A stretch of DNA of 42,700 bases, taken from NCBI GenBank assembly GCA_003551675.1, contig PUNG01000011.1, positions 1 through 42,700 on the forward strand, read 5' to 3'. This document shows, in pieces, positions 14,329-23,529 of this stretch. The position numbers and the translations under genes were made by a program. Within the stretch, counting starts at the first letter, position 1; each line of letters starts with the position of its first letter. This DNA comes from Thermoplasmata archaeon (GTDB lineage Archaea > Thermoplasmatota > Thermoplasmata > Halarchaeoplasmatales > Halarchaeoplasmataceae). The notes under the pieces were generated by a model that saw nothing but the letters and a program-made list of their open reading frames with translations, searched no databases and was not told where the DNA came from.

Positions 14329-16782
14329 TCATACATGATTTGACTTTTTTGACAACTCTTTTAAAGCATCTCTAGCTTTCTCAACGAATTTGTCTGATGC
14401 TCCTATCTCCTTGAAAGTTTCGTAGGACTTCTCTATTTGGTCTCTGGCTTTCTCGTACTCCCCTTTTTCTTTATAGGCAAGGCCGAGGTCCAGCCCGTGT
14501 TCAGCTTTGTTGAAAGGAACATCAAGAGTTTCTATGGCACTCAAGGCACTTTTATACCTTTCTATCGCCTTGTCTATGTGCCCTTCTTTCTGGTGGATCA
14601 ATCCCTTTGTATGATGAACCGCGGCCAGACCCAGTTCGTCTCCCATATCCTCCATCAGTTCTTCTATCCCTCCTAAATACTCATATGCTCTTTTTATATC
14701 CCCTTTTCTCGTGTAAGCTTCTGCCGCATTAAAAGACCCCCAACACATGGTCCTCTTGTTGTCTATCATCTTGGAGTACTCTATACTTTTATCAAAATAA
14801 TCTATGGCCTTATCCCATTCTTCCTTTTTCATGTACTGATCCCCGAGGTTGTTGTTGACCCTCGCCAGTTGGCGATAAAGATTTCTCGCCTCCAATGGAG
14901 GTAAGCTCTTTTTGAAGTGATCGATTGCTTTATCATATTCACCTTTGTGGCTGTAAACAGGGGCAAGGTTAAGATAATTTAGAGCCAATTCTTTATCGTC
15001 ATCAGCTTCTTTTGCCTTCGCTATGCCTTTTTGATAGTGCTCTTTCGCTCTCTCAAACTCTCCCTCCCTCCAACATATATAACCGAGGCCTCTATTACAC
15101 TGTGCGATACCTTCTATGTAGCCTAATTCTTTCGATATTTCAAGAGCTTTTTCAAAATATCCTTCTGCCTTTTCGAAGTCAGACATGTTCTTGTAAACAT
15201 GCCCTAGGTTCATCAAGCCTACGACCTCCATCTTTCTGGCTTTGATCTCCTTACCTCTTTTCACCATCTTCGTATAGATCTTCTTAGAGGACTCCCAATC
15301 ACCCCTATCGAAGTAGAGGTCTCCTATCTTCTTTAAAAGTTCATATTCATCGCGTCTCGTATCCTCTACATCCTTTCTCTTTCGAATAGATTCTAAAGCC
15401 CTTTCAAAATGATCGATGGCGGTAGAGATATCCACACCCTGTAGTGCCCTTTCACCTGCCTTTTTTGAGTACTCGTAGGCCTTTTCATAATCTCTCCCTT
15501 CAAAAAAGTGTCTGCTCAACTCAAAATAATGCTCAGCTAGTTCATCCTTATAGAACTCCTCTAAGATATGTCCTATCCTTCTATGAGACACTCTTTTCCT
15601 ACTGGGTCCCATCTCTTCATAGAGTACTGTCCTGGTTTGTAGGTGATGAAAACGATAGAGCTCTTCTTCGGTCTCCTCCAACTCTTCTATCAAGCCCTGC
15701 TCCTTCAAACTATCTATCACGTCCAAAAGATGAGTAACATCCATCTCCAACACTTTTTCTAGAAGTTGAAAATTGAATTTCGTACCCAGCAAGGAGGCGA
15801 ATTTCAAAACCTTCTTTTCGTCCTTTTCTAATCCCTCTAGCTTTCTTATGGTCAAGTCTCTGATGGAAGAGGGTATAGTTATGTGAAAGAAACCTCCCTG
15901 CGCATCCCTGCTCAACGAATCAGAGTCGATAACTCCTTCCTGCATCATGGTATTCAATATCTCCATGACGTAAAAGGGATTACCTTCACTCTCACGATAC
16001 AGTGCCCAAAGGAATTCTTCAGGCGGATCCTCATAGGGGATGTTCTCTTTGATCATCTTTGAAACCGATGTTTGATCAAGCCTTGGTATCTCCACGATCT
16101 CAACGAGTTTTTTCTCCTTCATCCTATCCAAAGTATCTTTGAGAGGAAGCTTTTTTTCTTCGTGTTGCAGCTCCTCGGGTCTGAAAGCACCCAACAAAAA
16201 TATCTGTTCACCGGATATATTTCTAGCGAGATGATGAAGCAGTTGGGCGGAAGACTCGTCTATCCACTGCAGATCATCCATGAAAAAAATCACGGGACGT
16301 TTTTTGGATATGTCCCTGAGTAGATCCTTTATCCTGGTGAACATCATGTCCTGTTGATCTGAAAAAGATATCTCATCATGGACTTCCTCTTCGTTTTGCT
16401 CGGCAGATATAAATCCCATGGGAGTGGTACTGGACGATGTCGAGATCGCCGGTGGGCCCATGAAAGTAGAACCTACCTGGTCTTCTTCCTCCTCATCCTT
16501 GAGATATTTACCTAAAGCCTCGTAAAAGGGAAGATACGGTTCAGTACTTTCATAATGAAGGCAGCGTCCTCGAAGCACTTCAAAACCACTTTTTTTACAT
16601 CCTTTAAGGAATTCCTCGGCCACAGAAGTTTTACCGATACCCGTTTCACCTTTTAAAAAAACACAGGTACCTTTCTTCGAGAGCACTGATCTTTTATAAC
16701 TTTCTAGCTCTTTCAAAATATCTTCACGGTCCACGAAAGAATGTTCTTCGCCGACGAATTTATTCTTAGATTTGGGGCACAT
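14329..16782 (-). CDS. STAND-type AAA ATPase with C-terminal TPR repeats (copy 2)
   Basis: An 817-residue paralog of the downstream neighbour, collinear over its full length. It has the FVDREDILKELESYK opening, the same Walker A GETGIGKTS at 45-53, Walker B PVIFFMDDLQWIDESSAQLL and matching TPRs (for example GLGYICWREGEFERAKEHYQ). Differences cluster in the acidic segment after about residue 95 and in the C-terminal repeats, as expected if the two copies sense different ligands or partners. Start ATG 16782 has TATA-like bases 15-35 bases upstream. The product is predicted to be cytoplasmic. Its output is unknown, and no effector domain is seen. Confidence 0.87.
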   Translation of the reverse strand: MCPKSKNKFVGEEHSFVDREDILKELESYKRSVLSKKGTCVFLKGETGIGKTSVAEEFLKGCKKSGFEVLRGRCLHYESTEPYLPFYEALGKYLKDEEEEDQVGSTFMGPPAISTSSSTTPMGFISAEQNEEEVHDEISFSDQQDMMFTRIKDLLRDISKKRPVIFFMDDLQWIDESSAQLLHHLARNISGEQIFLLGAFRPEELQHEEKKLPLKDTLDRMKEKKLVEIVEIPRLDQTSVSKMIKENIPYEDPPEEFLWALYRESEGNPFYVMEILNTMMQEGVIDSDSLSRDAQGGFFHITIPSSIRDLTIRKLEGLEKDEKKVLKFASLLGTKFNFQLLEKVLEMDVTHLLDVIDSLKEQGLIEELEETEEELYRFHHLQTRTVLYEEMGPSRKRVSHRRIGHILEEFYKDELAEHYFELSRHFFEGRDYEKAYEYSKKAGERALQGVDISTAIDHFERALESIRKRKDVEDTRRDEYELLKKIGDLYFDRGDWESSKKIYTKMVKRGKEIKARKMEVVGLMNLGHVYKNMSDFEKAEGYFEKALEISKELGYIEGIAQCNRGLGYICWREGEFERAKEHYQKGIAKAKEADDDKELALNYLNLAPVYSHKGEYDKAIDHFKKSLPPLEARNLYRQLARVNNNLGDQYMKKEEWDKAIDYFDKSIEYSKMIDNKRTMCWGSFNAAEAYTRKGDIKRAYEYLGGIEELMEDMGDELGLAAVHHTKGLIHQKEGHIDKAIERYKSALSAIETLDVPFNKAEHGLDLGLAYKEKGEYEKARDQIEKSYETFKEIGASDKFVEKARDALKELSKKSNHV

Positions 16783-16796
16783 CCGGATAGGTCAAC

Positions 16797-16818
16797 ATAG
16801 TTTATTTTATTAAATTTT
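16797..16818 (-). promoter_or_regulatory. TATA region of ATPase-TPR copy 2
   Basis: The minus strand reads AAAATTTAATAAAATAAACTAT before ATG 16782, nearly the same as the element in front of copy 1. Confidence 0.5.
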
Positions 16819-16844
16819 ATCCCATCACCCGTAACATTCTACGA

Positions 16845-17678
16845 CTAGATGAGTTCCCAATCATCTCCGCCGTTGACTGAATGATGTTCCACGGAACCAC
16901 TCTGTAGCTCCTGTTCAGAAACCGACGGTATCTCGTCTCGGTCGTTAAAGTCCCTTGCACCGATATCTTCTATTTCACTGCTCGCTTGACACGATGGAAC
17001 AGGATTTAAGTCATCAAGGCTTCTCCTAGACGTGTAGGATACGTTACGTTTAGAATACGTGGGATTTTTCGCATACCTATGAACATGGGGATCGTCTTTT
17101 TTTATATCCAAAGATGGTATCAAACTCCAGGTGTATTCCTTCCTATTTTCAAGAGCGATTATACCGCCTACGTAAGCAAATATCATGGTCAGCACGTAAC
17201 TGTTAGCCCCGAAAGGTACTTCCGTAACTATCCTTGTGTAAAATGCACTCCAATAAAACCTAACGAACTCGATATAAGGGCCAAAAAATGAATTTGTCTC
17301 GGCTGACGTCACCGCCGCTGCGGGATAACTAGAGATCGTTTCCAACGTTATGGAAAGGATGCCTTGTGAAAGCATATAGTATATGATGCCTATCATACCA
17401 AGAGACACAACGGATGCCACAAGACCCTTTTTTGGATCGCCGGTCCTTCTTCCACCGACGTATCCCGCCACCATGGGTCCAAAAAGAGGTATCCACCATA
17501 ATAAAGCCGATAAGATAACCATATACTTGACCCCGTCCCAAAAATCGTAGTTTATGAGCCCCATCTCCTCCATCCTCTCTTTATCGATCCGGCCTTTTTT
17601 CCCTGAGTAGACCTTTAGTAATCCTTCGTCCTCCAACTTCCTAGTTGCAGGATCGTCATCTCTCTTTTTGAAGCGCAT
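16845..17678 (-). CDS. Conserved-looking membrane protein of unknown function
   Basis: A protein of 277 residues whose family I do not recognise. A charged N-terminus (residues 1-45) is followed by a long hydrophobic region (about 48-75, WDGVKYMVILSALLWWIPLF then GPMVAGYVGGRRTGDPKKG). A second segment lies at about 85-108 and a third at about 172-190. The GxxxAGYVGGRRTGDPxKG loop resembles small archaeal membrane proteins with a Gly-Arg-Arg turn. The last 85 residues are polar, Ser/Asp/Glu rich and probably disordered, ending in DDWELI. Start ATG 17678 is set about 35 bases after a TATA box. A single-gene transcript is likely. Confidence 0.75.
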   Translation of the reverse strand: MRFKKRDDDPATRKLEDEGLLKVYSGKKGRIDKERMEEMGLINYDFWDGVKYMVILSALLWWIPLFGPMVAGYVGGRRTGDPKKGLVASVVSLGMIGIIYYMLSQGILSITLETISSYPAAAVTSAETNSFFGPYIEFVRFYWSAFYTRIVTEVPFGANSYVLTMIFAYVGGIIALENRKEYTWSLIPSLDIKKDDPHVHRYAKNPTYSKRNVSYTSRRSLDDLNPVPSCQASSEIEDIGARDFNDRDEIPSVSEQELQSGSVEHHSVNGGDDWELI

Positions 17679-17694
17679 CCTATCCCACTATTTT

Positions 17695-17724
17695 GTCAGA
17701 CGATATGTCCGACGTAAATATAAG
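17695..17724 (-). promoter_or_regulatory. TATA box plus imperfect palindrome before the membrane protein gene
   Basis: The minus strand reads CTTATATTTAC (17714-17724), then GTCGGACATATCGTCTGAC (17695-17713), whose outer arms GTCGGAC and GTCTGAC pair at six of seven positions. The palindrome overlaps the expected transcription start, a position suited to an operator. Confidence 0.35.
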
Positions 17725-17745
17725 GGTTCGTCTTCTATTTAAAAA

Positions 17746-19116
17746 TTATGAAGGTTTATCCGCCTTATCTATAAGCTCGCGAAGCTTTTTTTGATGTTCT
17801 GCCACCATACGCTGGGCTACCTTTTCATCTACCGCCTCACAGTACAAACGGTACTTGGGTTCGGTACCTGAGGGACGCATAAGGACCCATCCCTCTTTGT
17901 AATACAGCTTCAAGCCGTCGGCATCGTCGTGATCCTCATCTTTATACTCTTTTTTCAATTCCTTTAACAACTCCTCTTTTAACTCGTCAGGACATGGTAC
18001 GCCTATCTTTTCGAGAACGTAAGTTGGTAATCCTGCCATCAAGTCAGACAATCTTCCTTTTTTGGCGACCATCTCGACTATCTGAGCCGCGGTCATGGCG
18101 GCGTCTCGACAAAATTGGTGATCCGCAAATATTAGACCGCCGTTCTCTTCTCCACCGAATATGGCCCCTTCTTCCATCATCCTTCGAGCCACGATAGGCG
18201 AGCCCACCGCGGTGTATATCAACTCTCCACCAGCGGCTTCGACCACGTCTTTAACGCTACTTGAAGATGATACGGGAGTGACCACGATACCTCCTTCATT
18301 CTCCTCAACCAGTTTTTTAGCGACCAAGGTCAAAGTTCTATCACCGTGGATATATCCACCTTTTTCGTCTATGAATATAGTTCGATCCGCATCGCCGTCA
18401 TGTGCTATACCTATATCGGCGTCGGTTTTTTTAGTCAACTCTATGAGATCTTTAAGATTTTCTTTCGTCGGTTCGCTGTTGTGTCCAGGAAAAGTACCGT
18501 CGGGTTGTGCATTCAGGGTGACGACCTCACAACCCAATTCTTCAAGGAGATAAGGACTCAGATAACACCCGGCTCCGTTGGCGCAATCTAGTATCACCTT
18601 GAGTTCCGCCTCTTTGATCGTATCTATATCTACCTTGTCCTTTATAGCCTCTTTATAGATATCGAGAGGATCATCTGATCTCTTCTTACCGACGTCGCTC
18701 CAATCCACCATCTTGAAACTTTCTTTGAAGTATATGTCTTCTATTTCCTCTTCCATCTCCTCAGTGAGTTCGGTACCGTCTTCACCGATACACTTTATTC
18801 CGTTGAACTCAGGAGGATTATGGGACGCGGTTATGGCCACACCCAAACGAACATATTCTTTCTTTTTTACATAGTACTGGATGGCGGGAGTCGGGACTTC
18901 TCCTAAGTCCACTACGTCACATCCTACGGCCATCAGACCGGAAGATACCGCCTCTTTCAACATCTCATTAGATATCCTGGTGTCGGTGCCGACTGCTACT
19001 GCTCCTTCAGCGCCTATCCACGTACCCATGGCTTTAGCCAGGTCCAAAGCAAGTTTCGAATCCATGTCTTCGTTCACCACGCCCCTTACACCATTTGTTC
19101 CAAAAAGTTCAGTCAT
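17746..19116 (-). CDS. glmM: Phosphoglucosamine mutase / phosphohexomutase
   Basis: A 456-residue alpha-D-phosphohexomutase of normal length, interconverting glucosamine-6-phosphate and glucosamine-1-phosphate; archaeal members may also act on glucose or mannose phosphates. TELFGTNGVRG opens domain 1. TASHNPPEFNG carries the phosphorylated Ser98, AHDGDADRT binds Mg2+, GGEENGGLIF binds sugar and RPSGTEPKYR binds phosphate. Its start overlaps the end of the upstream nucleotidyltransferase gene by 8 bases, so the two are coupled and together should give a nucleotide-activated sugar for glycan synthesis. Substrate choice cannot be settled from sequence. Confidence 0.92.
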   Translation of the reverse strand: MTELFGTNGVRGVVNEDMDSKLALDLAKAMGTWIGAEGAVAVGTDTRISNEMLKEAVSSGLMAVGCDVVDLGEVPTPAIQYYVKKKEYVRLGVAITASHNPPEFNGIKCIGEDGTELTEEMEEEIEDIYFKESFKMVDWSDVGKKRSDDPLDIYKEAIKDKVDIDTIKEAELKVILDCANGAGCYLSPYLLEELGCEVVTLNAQPDGTFPGHNSEPTKENLKDLIELTKKTDADIGIAHDGDADRTIFIDEKGGYIHGDRTLTLVAKKLVEENEGGIVVTPVSSSSSVKDVVEAAGGELIYTAVGSPIVARRMMEEGAIFGGEENGGLIFADHQFCRDAAMTAAQIVEMVAKKGRLSDLMAGLPTYVLEKIGVPCPDELKEELLKELKKEYKDEDHDDADGLKLYYKEGWVLMRPSGTEPKYRLYCEAVDEKVAQRMVAEHQKKLRELIDKADKPS

Positions 19117-20098
19117 GGTCCATCTCCTCCGGCTTCAACTTTTCATCTATTATCTCTTTACCTCTCTCTATGTATAGTTGGTCCGATATTATGGAGTTAC
19201 TGATGGTGACATCTTCTTCCACCATAACATCGTATCCTAATATACTGTTCTCGATGGTCGAATTTCGACCGATCATCACGCCGTCGAATATTATCGAGTT
19301 AGACACGTCGCATCCTTCTTCTAGAGCGCAGTCTTTTCCAAGGCTCACGTGATGGCCCAACTCTGTTTCTACGGATGTTCCTTCTCCTATCAACGTTTTT
19401 TTACCTTCGACGTCCAACAAAGTTCTATGAGCTTTGAAAAGACTAGATGGCCTACCACAATCGATCCAATATCCTTCAAATTCGTAACCGTAAAGACCTT
19501 GGTCCAACAATCGAGGGAAAATTTCGTCTTCCATGGAAACTTTTCGGTCCGGTTCTATCTTATCCAAAACTTCCGGTTCCAATATGTAATGGCCTGCGTT
19601 GATAATATCTGAAAAAGCTTCTCCGGGGGCGGGTTTTTCTTGGAATCGTTCGATCCTGCCCTCTTCGTCGATATCCATTATACCAAATTCGCTTGGATCC
19701 TCTACCGTCCAAGCCGATATGGCACCTACTCCCTTTTTCTTTCTATAGAACTCGAGATATTCTTCAAGATCGATACTAGATATTATGTCGGAATTTATAA
19801 CAAAAAAAGTTTCCTCGAGATATTCTTCAACGTTTTTTACGGCGCCACCGGTCCCTCTAGGGTCCGGTTCGTCTACCACTTTTACCTCTTTGTCTAAGTC
19901 CCTTTCTTCAAAATAATCCCTCAACAGTTCGATCTTATAGTTCGCCGCGATGATCACCTCGTTTACCTCTTCGGGTAAAGATCCGATCACATGCATTATC
20001 AATGGTTTATTCAGTAGAGGCAGCAGCGGTTTCGGCGTCGTGTAAGTCAATGGACGCATCCTCGTCCCAAATCCTCCTGACAATATTACTGCTTTCAT
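19109..20098 (-). CDS. Sugar-phosphate nucleotidyltransferase with left-handed beta-helix tail
   Basis: A 329-residue enzyme of the family that makes NDP-sugars from sugar-1-phosphates. The N-terminal Rossmann-like domain has MKAVILSGGFGTRMRPLTYT (nucleotide-binding loop and signature Lys/Arg), FFVINSDIIS (metal Asp) and FGIMDIDEEGRIERFQEKP. From about residue 235, hexapeptide-like repeats (GCDVSNSIIFDGVMIGRNST and ENSILGYDVMVEEDVTIS) form a beta helix. The pairing with glmM makes UDP-GlcNAc synthesis plausible, but GDP-mannose or UDP-/dTDP-glucose pyrophosphorylase activity is possible. I start at ATG 20098. The in-frame ATG 20110 adds four hydrophobic residues, and a TATA box about 30 bases before 20098 favours a leaderless start there. 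Confidence 0.88.
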   Translation of the reverse strand: MKAVILSGGFGTRMRPLTYTTPKPLLPLLNKPLIMHVIGSLPEEVNEVIIAANYKIELLRDYFEERDLDKEVKVVDEPDPRGTGGAVKNVEEYLEETFFVINSDIISSIDLEEYLEFYRKKKGVGAISAWTVEDPSEFGIMDIDEEGRIERFQEKPAPGEAFSDIINAGHYILEPEVLDKIEPDRKVSMEDEIFPRLLDQGLYGYEFEGYWIDCGRPSSLFKAHRTLLDVEGKKTLIGEGTSVETELGHHVSLGKDCALEEGCDVSNSIIFDGVMIGRNSTIENSILGYDVMVEEDVTISNSIISDQLYIERGKEIIDEKLKPEEMDHD

Positions 20099-20122
20099 GA
20101 GAAAAAACATCAGTGAATTCCT

Positions 20123-20133
20123 AATAAATATTA
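20123..20133 (-). promoter_or_regulatory. TATA box of the nucleotidyltransferase-glmM operon
   Basis: The minus strand reads TAATATTTATT about 30 bases before ATG 20098. Confidence 0.45.
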
Positions 20134-20145
20134 CGCCCTTTCAAG

Positions 20146-20160
20146 AAAAAAGATAAAAAG
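20146..20160 (-). terminator. T-rich terminator after iorB
   Basis: The minus strand has CTTTTTATCTTTTTT starting about 16 bases after the iorB stop, the T-tract pattern of archaeal terminators. It ends the six-gene oxidoreductase operon before the next promoter. Confidence 0.45.
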
Positions 20161-20175
20161 AGGTTTTGTGTCTTT

Positions 20176-20778
20176 CTACATGAGTTCTTTAGCACGCTGG
20201 TAGCCCTTTTCAAAAGCGTCTATGTTCATATCGACAAACTTCTGCGGCACGTTGTTCTCTATAGACTCTTCCATGTCCGTCTTGCTCATGGGTAACACGT
20301 CTGTAGCTGTGAGTGCCCCTATCATGACTATGTTCTGTGTTATGGCGGCTCCTGCTTCCTTGGCTAGTGTTTCCGCATCTAGAGTTATGAGTCTATCAGT
20401 GGCTTTTTTCAGCGAAGGGATTATCTCGTTCTCTATGTCTGGATAAACTCCATCGCCGACGGAAACCGTGAACGGTACTATGGGCACTGTGTTGGTAACG
20501 ACCCAGGTTTTTTCCGATGCCTGCTCTATTGCTCTGTAGGTCTCCACTGGCTCGAATCCCAAAACGATATCGGCTTCGCCTTTGCCTATCAACGGACTGT
20601 AAACTTCTTCGCCTATCTTCACCGTGGTAACCACGACGCCGCCCCTCTGGGCCATGCCGTGTACTTCACTCATATACACGTCCAAGCCTTGGTTCAAAGC
20701 CGCATCGCCTATCACTTGAGACGAAGTAAGGATACCTTGACCGCCGACTCCGACTATCTCCAAATTCACTCGTTTCAT
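20176..20778 (-). CDS. iorB: Indolepyruvate:ferredoxin oxidoreductase, beta subunit
   Basis: The 200-residue beta subunit partners IorA in oxidative decarboxylation of aryl pyruvates (from Trp, Phe, Tyr) to aryl-acetyl-CoA with reduction of ferredoxin. The opening VGVGGQGILTSSQVIGDAAL is the gamma-domain signature shared with PorG. SEVHGMAQRGGVVVTTVKIG and PLIGKGEADIVLGFEPVE are IorB hallmarks. The length is normal. Start ATG 20778 overlaps the iorA stop by 4 bases. It is the last gene of the operon and is followed by a T-rich terminator. Confidence 0.93.
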   Translation of the reverse strand: MKRVNLEIVGVGGQGILTSSQVIGDAALNQGLDVYMSEVHGMAQRGGVVVTTVKIGEEVYSPLIGKGEADIVLGFEPVETYRAIEQASEKTWVVTNTVPIVPFTVSVGDGVYPDIENEIIPSLKKATDRLITLDAETLAKEAGAAITQNIVMIGALTATDVLPMSKTDMEESIENNVPQKFVDMNIDAFEKGYQRAKELM

Positions 20779-22616
20779 TCTTCTACCTCCTGTTTGATGG
20801 CATCAAAAGGACATACTTGTGCGCACTGCCCGCATCCTATACACAATGTTTCGTTTATGGTGACTTTGTCTCCTTCTCGGACCAAAGCTATGCAGCCAAA
20901 CTGGTTGGTACATATATGACACTGCTTGCACTCTTCTAGATCGACTTGGTATGGGGCCCAAGCCTCTTCTCTCTGCTCTATCAACGCGCAGGGATGTTTA
21001 GGAACTACTACTGAGATACCGTCGTGTTCCATAGCTCTCTCAAAAACGTCGATGGTCTTCTCGATATCGTAGGGATCAACGGTCTCTACGAATTCGATGC
21101 CGGCTCCTTTAGCTAGGTCCTCTATGGATGCCATAGGTGCCGGGTCGCCCATACCTGTTTTACCGGTACCAGGATGAGGCTGATGACCTGTCATGGCGGT
21201 AGTTCTATTATCCATTATCACGTAAACGAAATCGTGCTGGTTGTAAAACCCGCTTACCAGCGCTGGAAGACCAGAATGGAAGAACGTCGAGTCCCCTAGA
21301 AATGCGAATACCTGTTGATCGGTGTTCTTGGAAAAACCTCCAGCAGCTCCGACACTGGAACCCATGCACAGTAAGTAGTCCGTGGTGTTCAAAGGATCTT
21401 GGACTCCGAGAGTATAACAACCTATGTCACTGGAAAATACTCCTTCCTCGCCACCTAGGGCTTTTTTTACAGCATAATACGTGGCTCTATGAGGGCAGCC
21501 GGGGCAGAGCGACGGAGGTCTGGCCGGTAAGGCATAATCCTCCGCCTGGAGTGGTTCTTCTTCCTTTTCGAAATCCATCAGATCAGAAAGTGCCTCTTTT
21601 ATCCTATCAGGATCGTATTCGTAAAGCCTAGAAAAGTGTCCACTATTTTTTCCATAGATCTCAAGGTCCGGATTCACATCTTTAGCTAAAGCAGTCACTT
21701 TTTCCTCTAAAAACGGTTCCAGCTCTTCAACGACCAGAAGACGTTCCGCCTCTTCGATAAAATCACGTATCTTCTCGACGGGTAGAGGATTGGTCATACC
21801 CAACTTCAGTATAGATATGGGCAGGTCGTCTTCCTCTTTCACCTCTTTGATATAGTTGAAACCCGCTCCAGATGATATCACGTGTAGCTCGGCGTTCTCA
21901 ACTTCTTGAGGATAGGTGAACTCAGACTCTTCGGTGATCTTTTCCGCTATATCCATCTGTTTCAACAGACGAGGATGATTTTTCACGGAATTTTGAGGTA
22001 CCGCCACGAATCTCGCAGGATCTTTCTCAAAGTATCCATCACCATCGGGCTCTTTGATCTCACCGAAAGTGACCACACCTCTAGCGTGATTTACTCTTGT
22101 TGTCGTACGGATCAGGACAGGTAGTTCCAACTTTTCGGACAGGTCAAAACCGTACTTGACCATCTCTTTTGCCTCATGAGGCGTCGTGGGTTCAAGCATA
22201 GGTATGTTACCCAATAGAGAGTAAAAGCGCGTATCTTGCTCGTTCTGACTGGAATGCATAGAAGGGTCTCCAGCGGCAACTATGACCATGCCCGCCTTGA
22301 CTCCTGAATACATAAGGGTCATAAGAGCATCGCTGGCAACGTTGACTCCTACGTGCTTCATCCATGCCATGGCCCTTACTCCCGATGCAGCGGCTGCCGC
22401 AGCGGTTTCCATGGCCACTTTCTCATTGGCCGAGTATTCAAAGTACATCCCGTAATCCTTTGCTATCTTCTCGAGGGTATTGCCTATCTCAGAAGAAGGA
22501 GTTCCTGGATACGTAGAGCCGTGTCCTATGCCCGCTTCCAGTGCACCTCTAACTATGGCTTCGTTCCCCAAGAGCAGGATCTCTTTTCCAGGCTCATCGT
22601 CTAATAGTTCTTTCAT
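20775..22616 (-). CDS. iorA: Indolepyruvate:ferredoxin oxidoreductase, alpha subunit
   Basis: The 613-residue catalytic subunit of the aryl-pyruvate oxidoreductase. The N-terminal pyrimidine-binding domain includes HGSTYPGTPSSEIGNTLEKI and YSANEKVAMETAAAAA. The thiamine diphosphate domain has CPGCPHRATYYAVKKAL, FAFLGDSTFFHSGLPAL and VIMDNRTTAMTGHQPHPG (GDS...DN motif). The C-terminal ferredoxin domain carries CKQCHICTNQFGC and CIGCGQCAQVCPFDA, fitting two [4Fe-4S] clusters. Start ATG 22616 has GGAGATGA upstream, 11 bases after porB. Its position in the same operon as pyruvate oxidoreductase suggests joint control of amino-acid and pyruvate oxidation. Confidence 0.95.
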   Translation of the reverse strand: MKELLDDEPGKEILLLGNEAIVRGALEAGIGHGSTYPGTPSSEIGNTLEKIAKDYGMYFEYSANEKVAMETAAAAAASGVRAMAWMKHVGVNVASDALMTLMYSGVKAGMVIVAAGDPSMHSSQNEQDTRFYSLLGNIPMLEPTTPHEAKEMVKYGFDLSEKLELPVLIRTTTRVNHARGVVTFGEIKEPDGDGYFEKDPARFVAVPQNSVKNHPRLLKQMDIAEKITEESEFTYPQEVENAELHVISSGAGFNYIKEVKEEDDLPISILKLGMTNPLPVEKIRDFIEEAERLLVVEELEPFLEEKVTALAKDVNPDLEIYGKNSGHFSRLYEYDPDRIKEALSDLMDFEKEEEPLQAEDYALPARPPSLCPGCPHRATYYAVKKALGGEEGVFSSDIGCYTLGVQDPLNTTDYLLCMGSSVGAAGGFSKNTDQQVFAFLGDSTFFHSGLPALVSGFYNQHDFVYVIMDNRTTAMTGHQPHPGTGKTGMGDPAPMASIEDLAKGAGIEFVETVDPYDIEKTIDVFERAMEHDGISVVVPKHPCALIEQREEAWAPYQVDLEECKQCHICTNQFGCIALVREGDKVTINETLCIGCGQCAQVCPFDAIKQEVEE

Positions 22617-22627
22617 ATGGTCATCTC

Positions 22628-23527
22628 CTACTCCTCACTACTGATCTCTTCCTTTTTTAGCAGTAGTTCCCATTCTCTATCAACGTTCTCCTGTATCTTC
22701 TCCACCTCTTCTTCAGGAAGGTGTCTGAATCTCCCCTGTCTCTTGAGATAATCTTTTACCGGTTTTTTATCCTTTGGCTTCTTGTATATGTTGTAGTCGC
22801 CGTCTTCTATCTCATAAAGTGGGAACGTACACGAGTCCACGGCCAACCTACATAATTCGATGGTATCTGAAGGATCGGATCTCCAGCCGGTGGGACATGG
22901 TGCGTAGATGTGGATGAATTTAGGACCAGGGATGTCCTTCGCCTTTTTTATCTTTTCGATCATCGATTCAGGGTGACCTATACTAACGGTCGCGGCGTAT
23001 GGGATACCGTGGGCTTTTGCTATCTCCATCATGTTCTTCTTTGGATTCTTCTTCCACTCTTTTTCAGAACCTACAGGTGTAGTCGTGGTCCATGCACCAT
23101 AGGGTGTTTCACCGCTCCGCTGTATACCTGTATTCATGTAAGCCTCGTTATCGTACATGACCTGTATGGTATCTGTGTTCCTTTCGAGACAGCCCGATAG
23201 GGCTTGTATGCCTATGTCCGCAGTACCTCCATCACCTGCGAAACCCACCACGGTCACTTCTCTGGGATCCACGCCTTTAGCGTCCAATGCAGCTCTGATA
23301 CCAGATGAAGACGCCCCTGTAGTTTCAAACGCGTGGTACAATAATGGTATACCAAGGTTCCTAGACGGATAAACTCCTGGTATGACCGCCCAGCAGCAGG
23401 CCGGTATGTTTATGGTCGTCTTCTTTCCCAATGCCTTTAGCATGTACCTCATAGCGTGTGCAGCTCCACAACCGGGACAGGCCGTAGTTCCTTTATCCAT
23501 GAGTTCGATTTCAGGTATTTTAGCCAT
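22628..23527 (-). CDS. porB: Pyruvate:ferredoxin oxidoreductase, beta subunit
   Basis: The thiamine-diphosphate-binding beta subunit of 2-oxoacid:ferredoxin oxidoreductase, which converts pyruvate and CoA to acetyl-CoA, CO2 and reduced ferredoxin. It has CPGCGAAHAMRYMLKALG (cluster Cys), GFAGDGGTADIGIQALSGC and VMYDNEAYMNTGIQRSG (ThDP motif), and APCPTGWRSDPSDTIEL with a conserved Cys. I start at ATG 23527 (299 residues), where GGAGAGGAT is well placed; the in-frame ATG 23542 lies within that site and inside porA. Two bases separate it from porA. The substrate class (pyruvate rather than another 2-oxoacid) is inferred from overall resemblance to PorB. Confidence 0.93.
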   Translation of the reverse strand: MAKIPEIELMDKGTTACPGCGAAHAMRYMLKALGKKTTINIPACCWAVIPGVYPSRNLGIPLLYHAFETTGASSSGIRAALDAKGVDPREVTVVGFAGDGGTADIGIQALSGCLERNTDTIQVMYDNEAYMNTGIQRSGETPYGAWTTTTPVGSEKEWKKNPKKNMMEIAKAHGIPYAATVSIGHPESMIEKIKKAKDIPGPKFIHIYAPCPTGWRSDPSDTIELCRLAVDSCTFPLYEIEDGDYNIYKKPKDKKPVKDYLKRQGRFRHLPEEEVEKIQENVDREWELLLKKEEISSEE

Positions 23528-23529
23528 AT

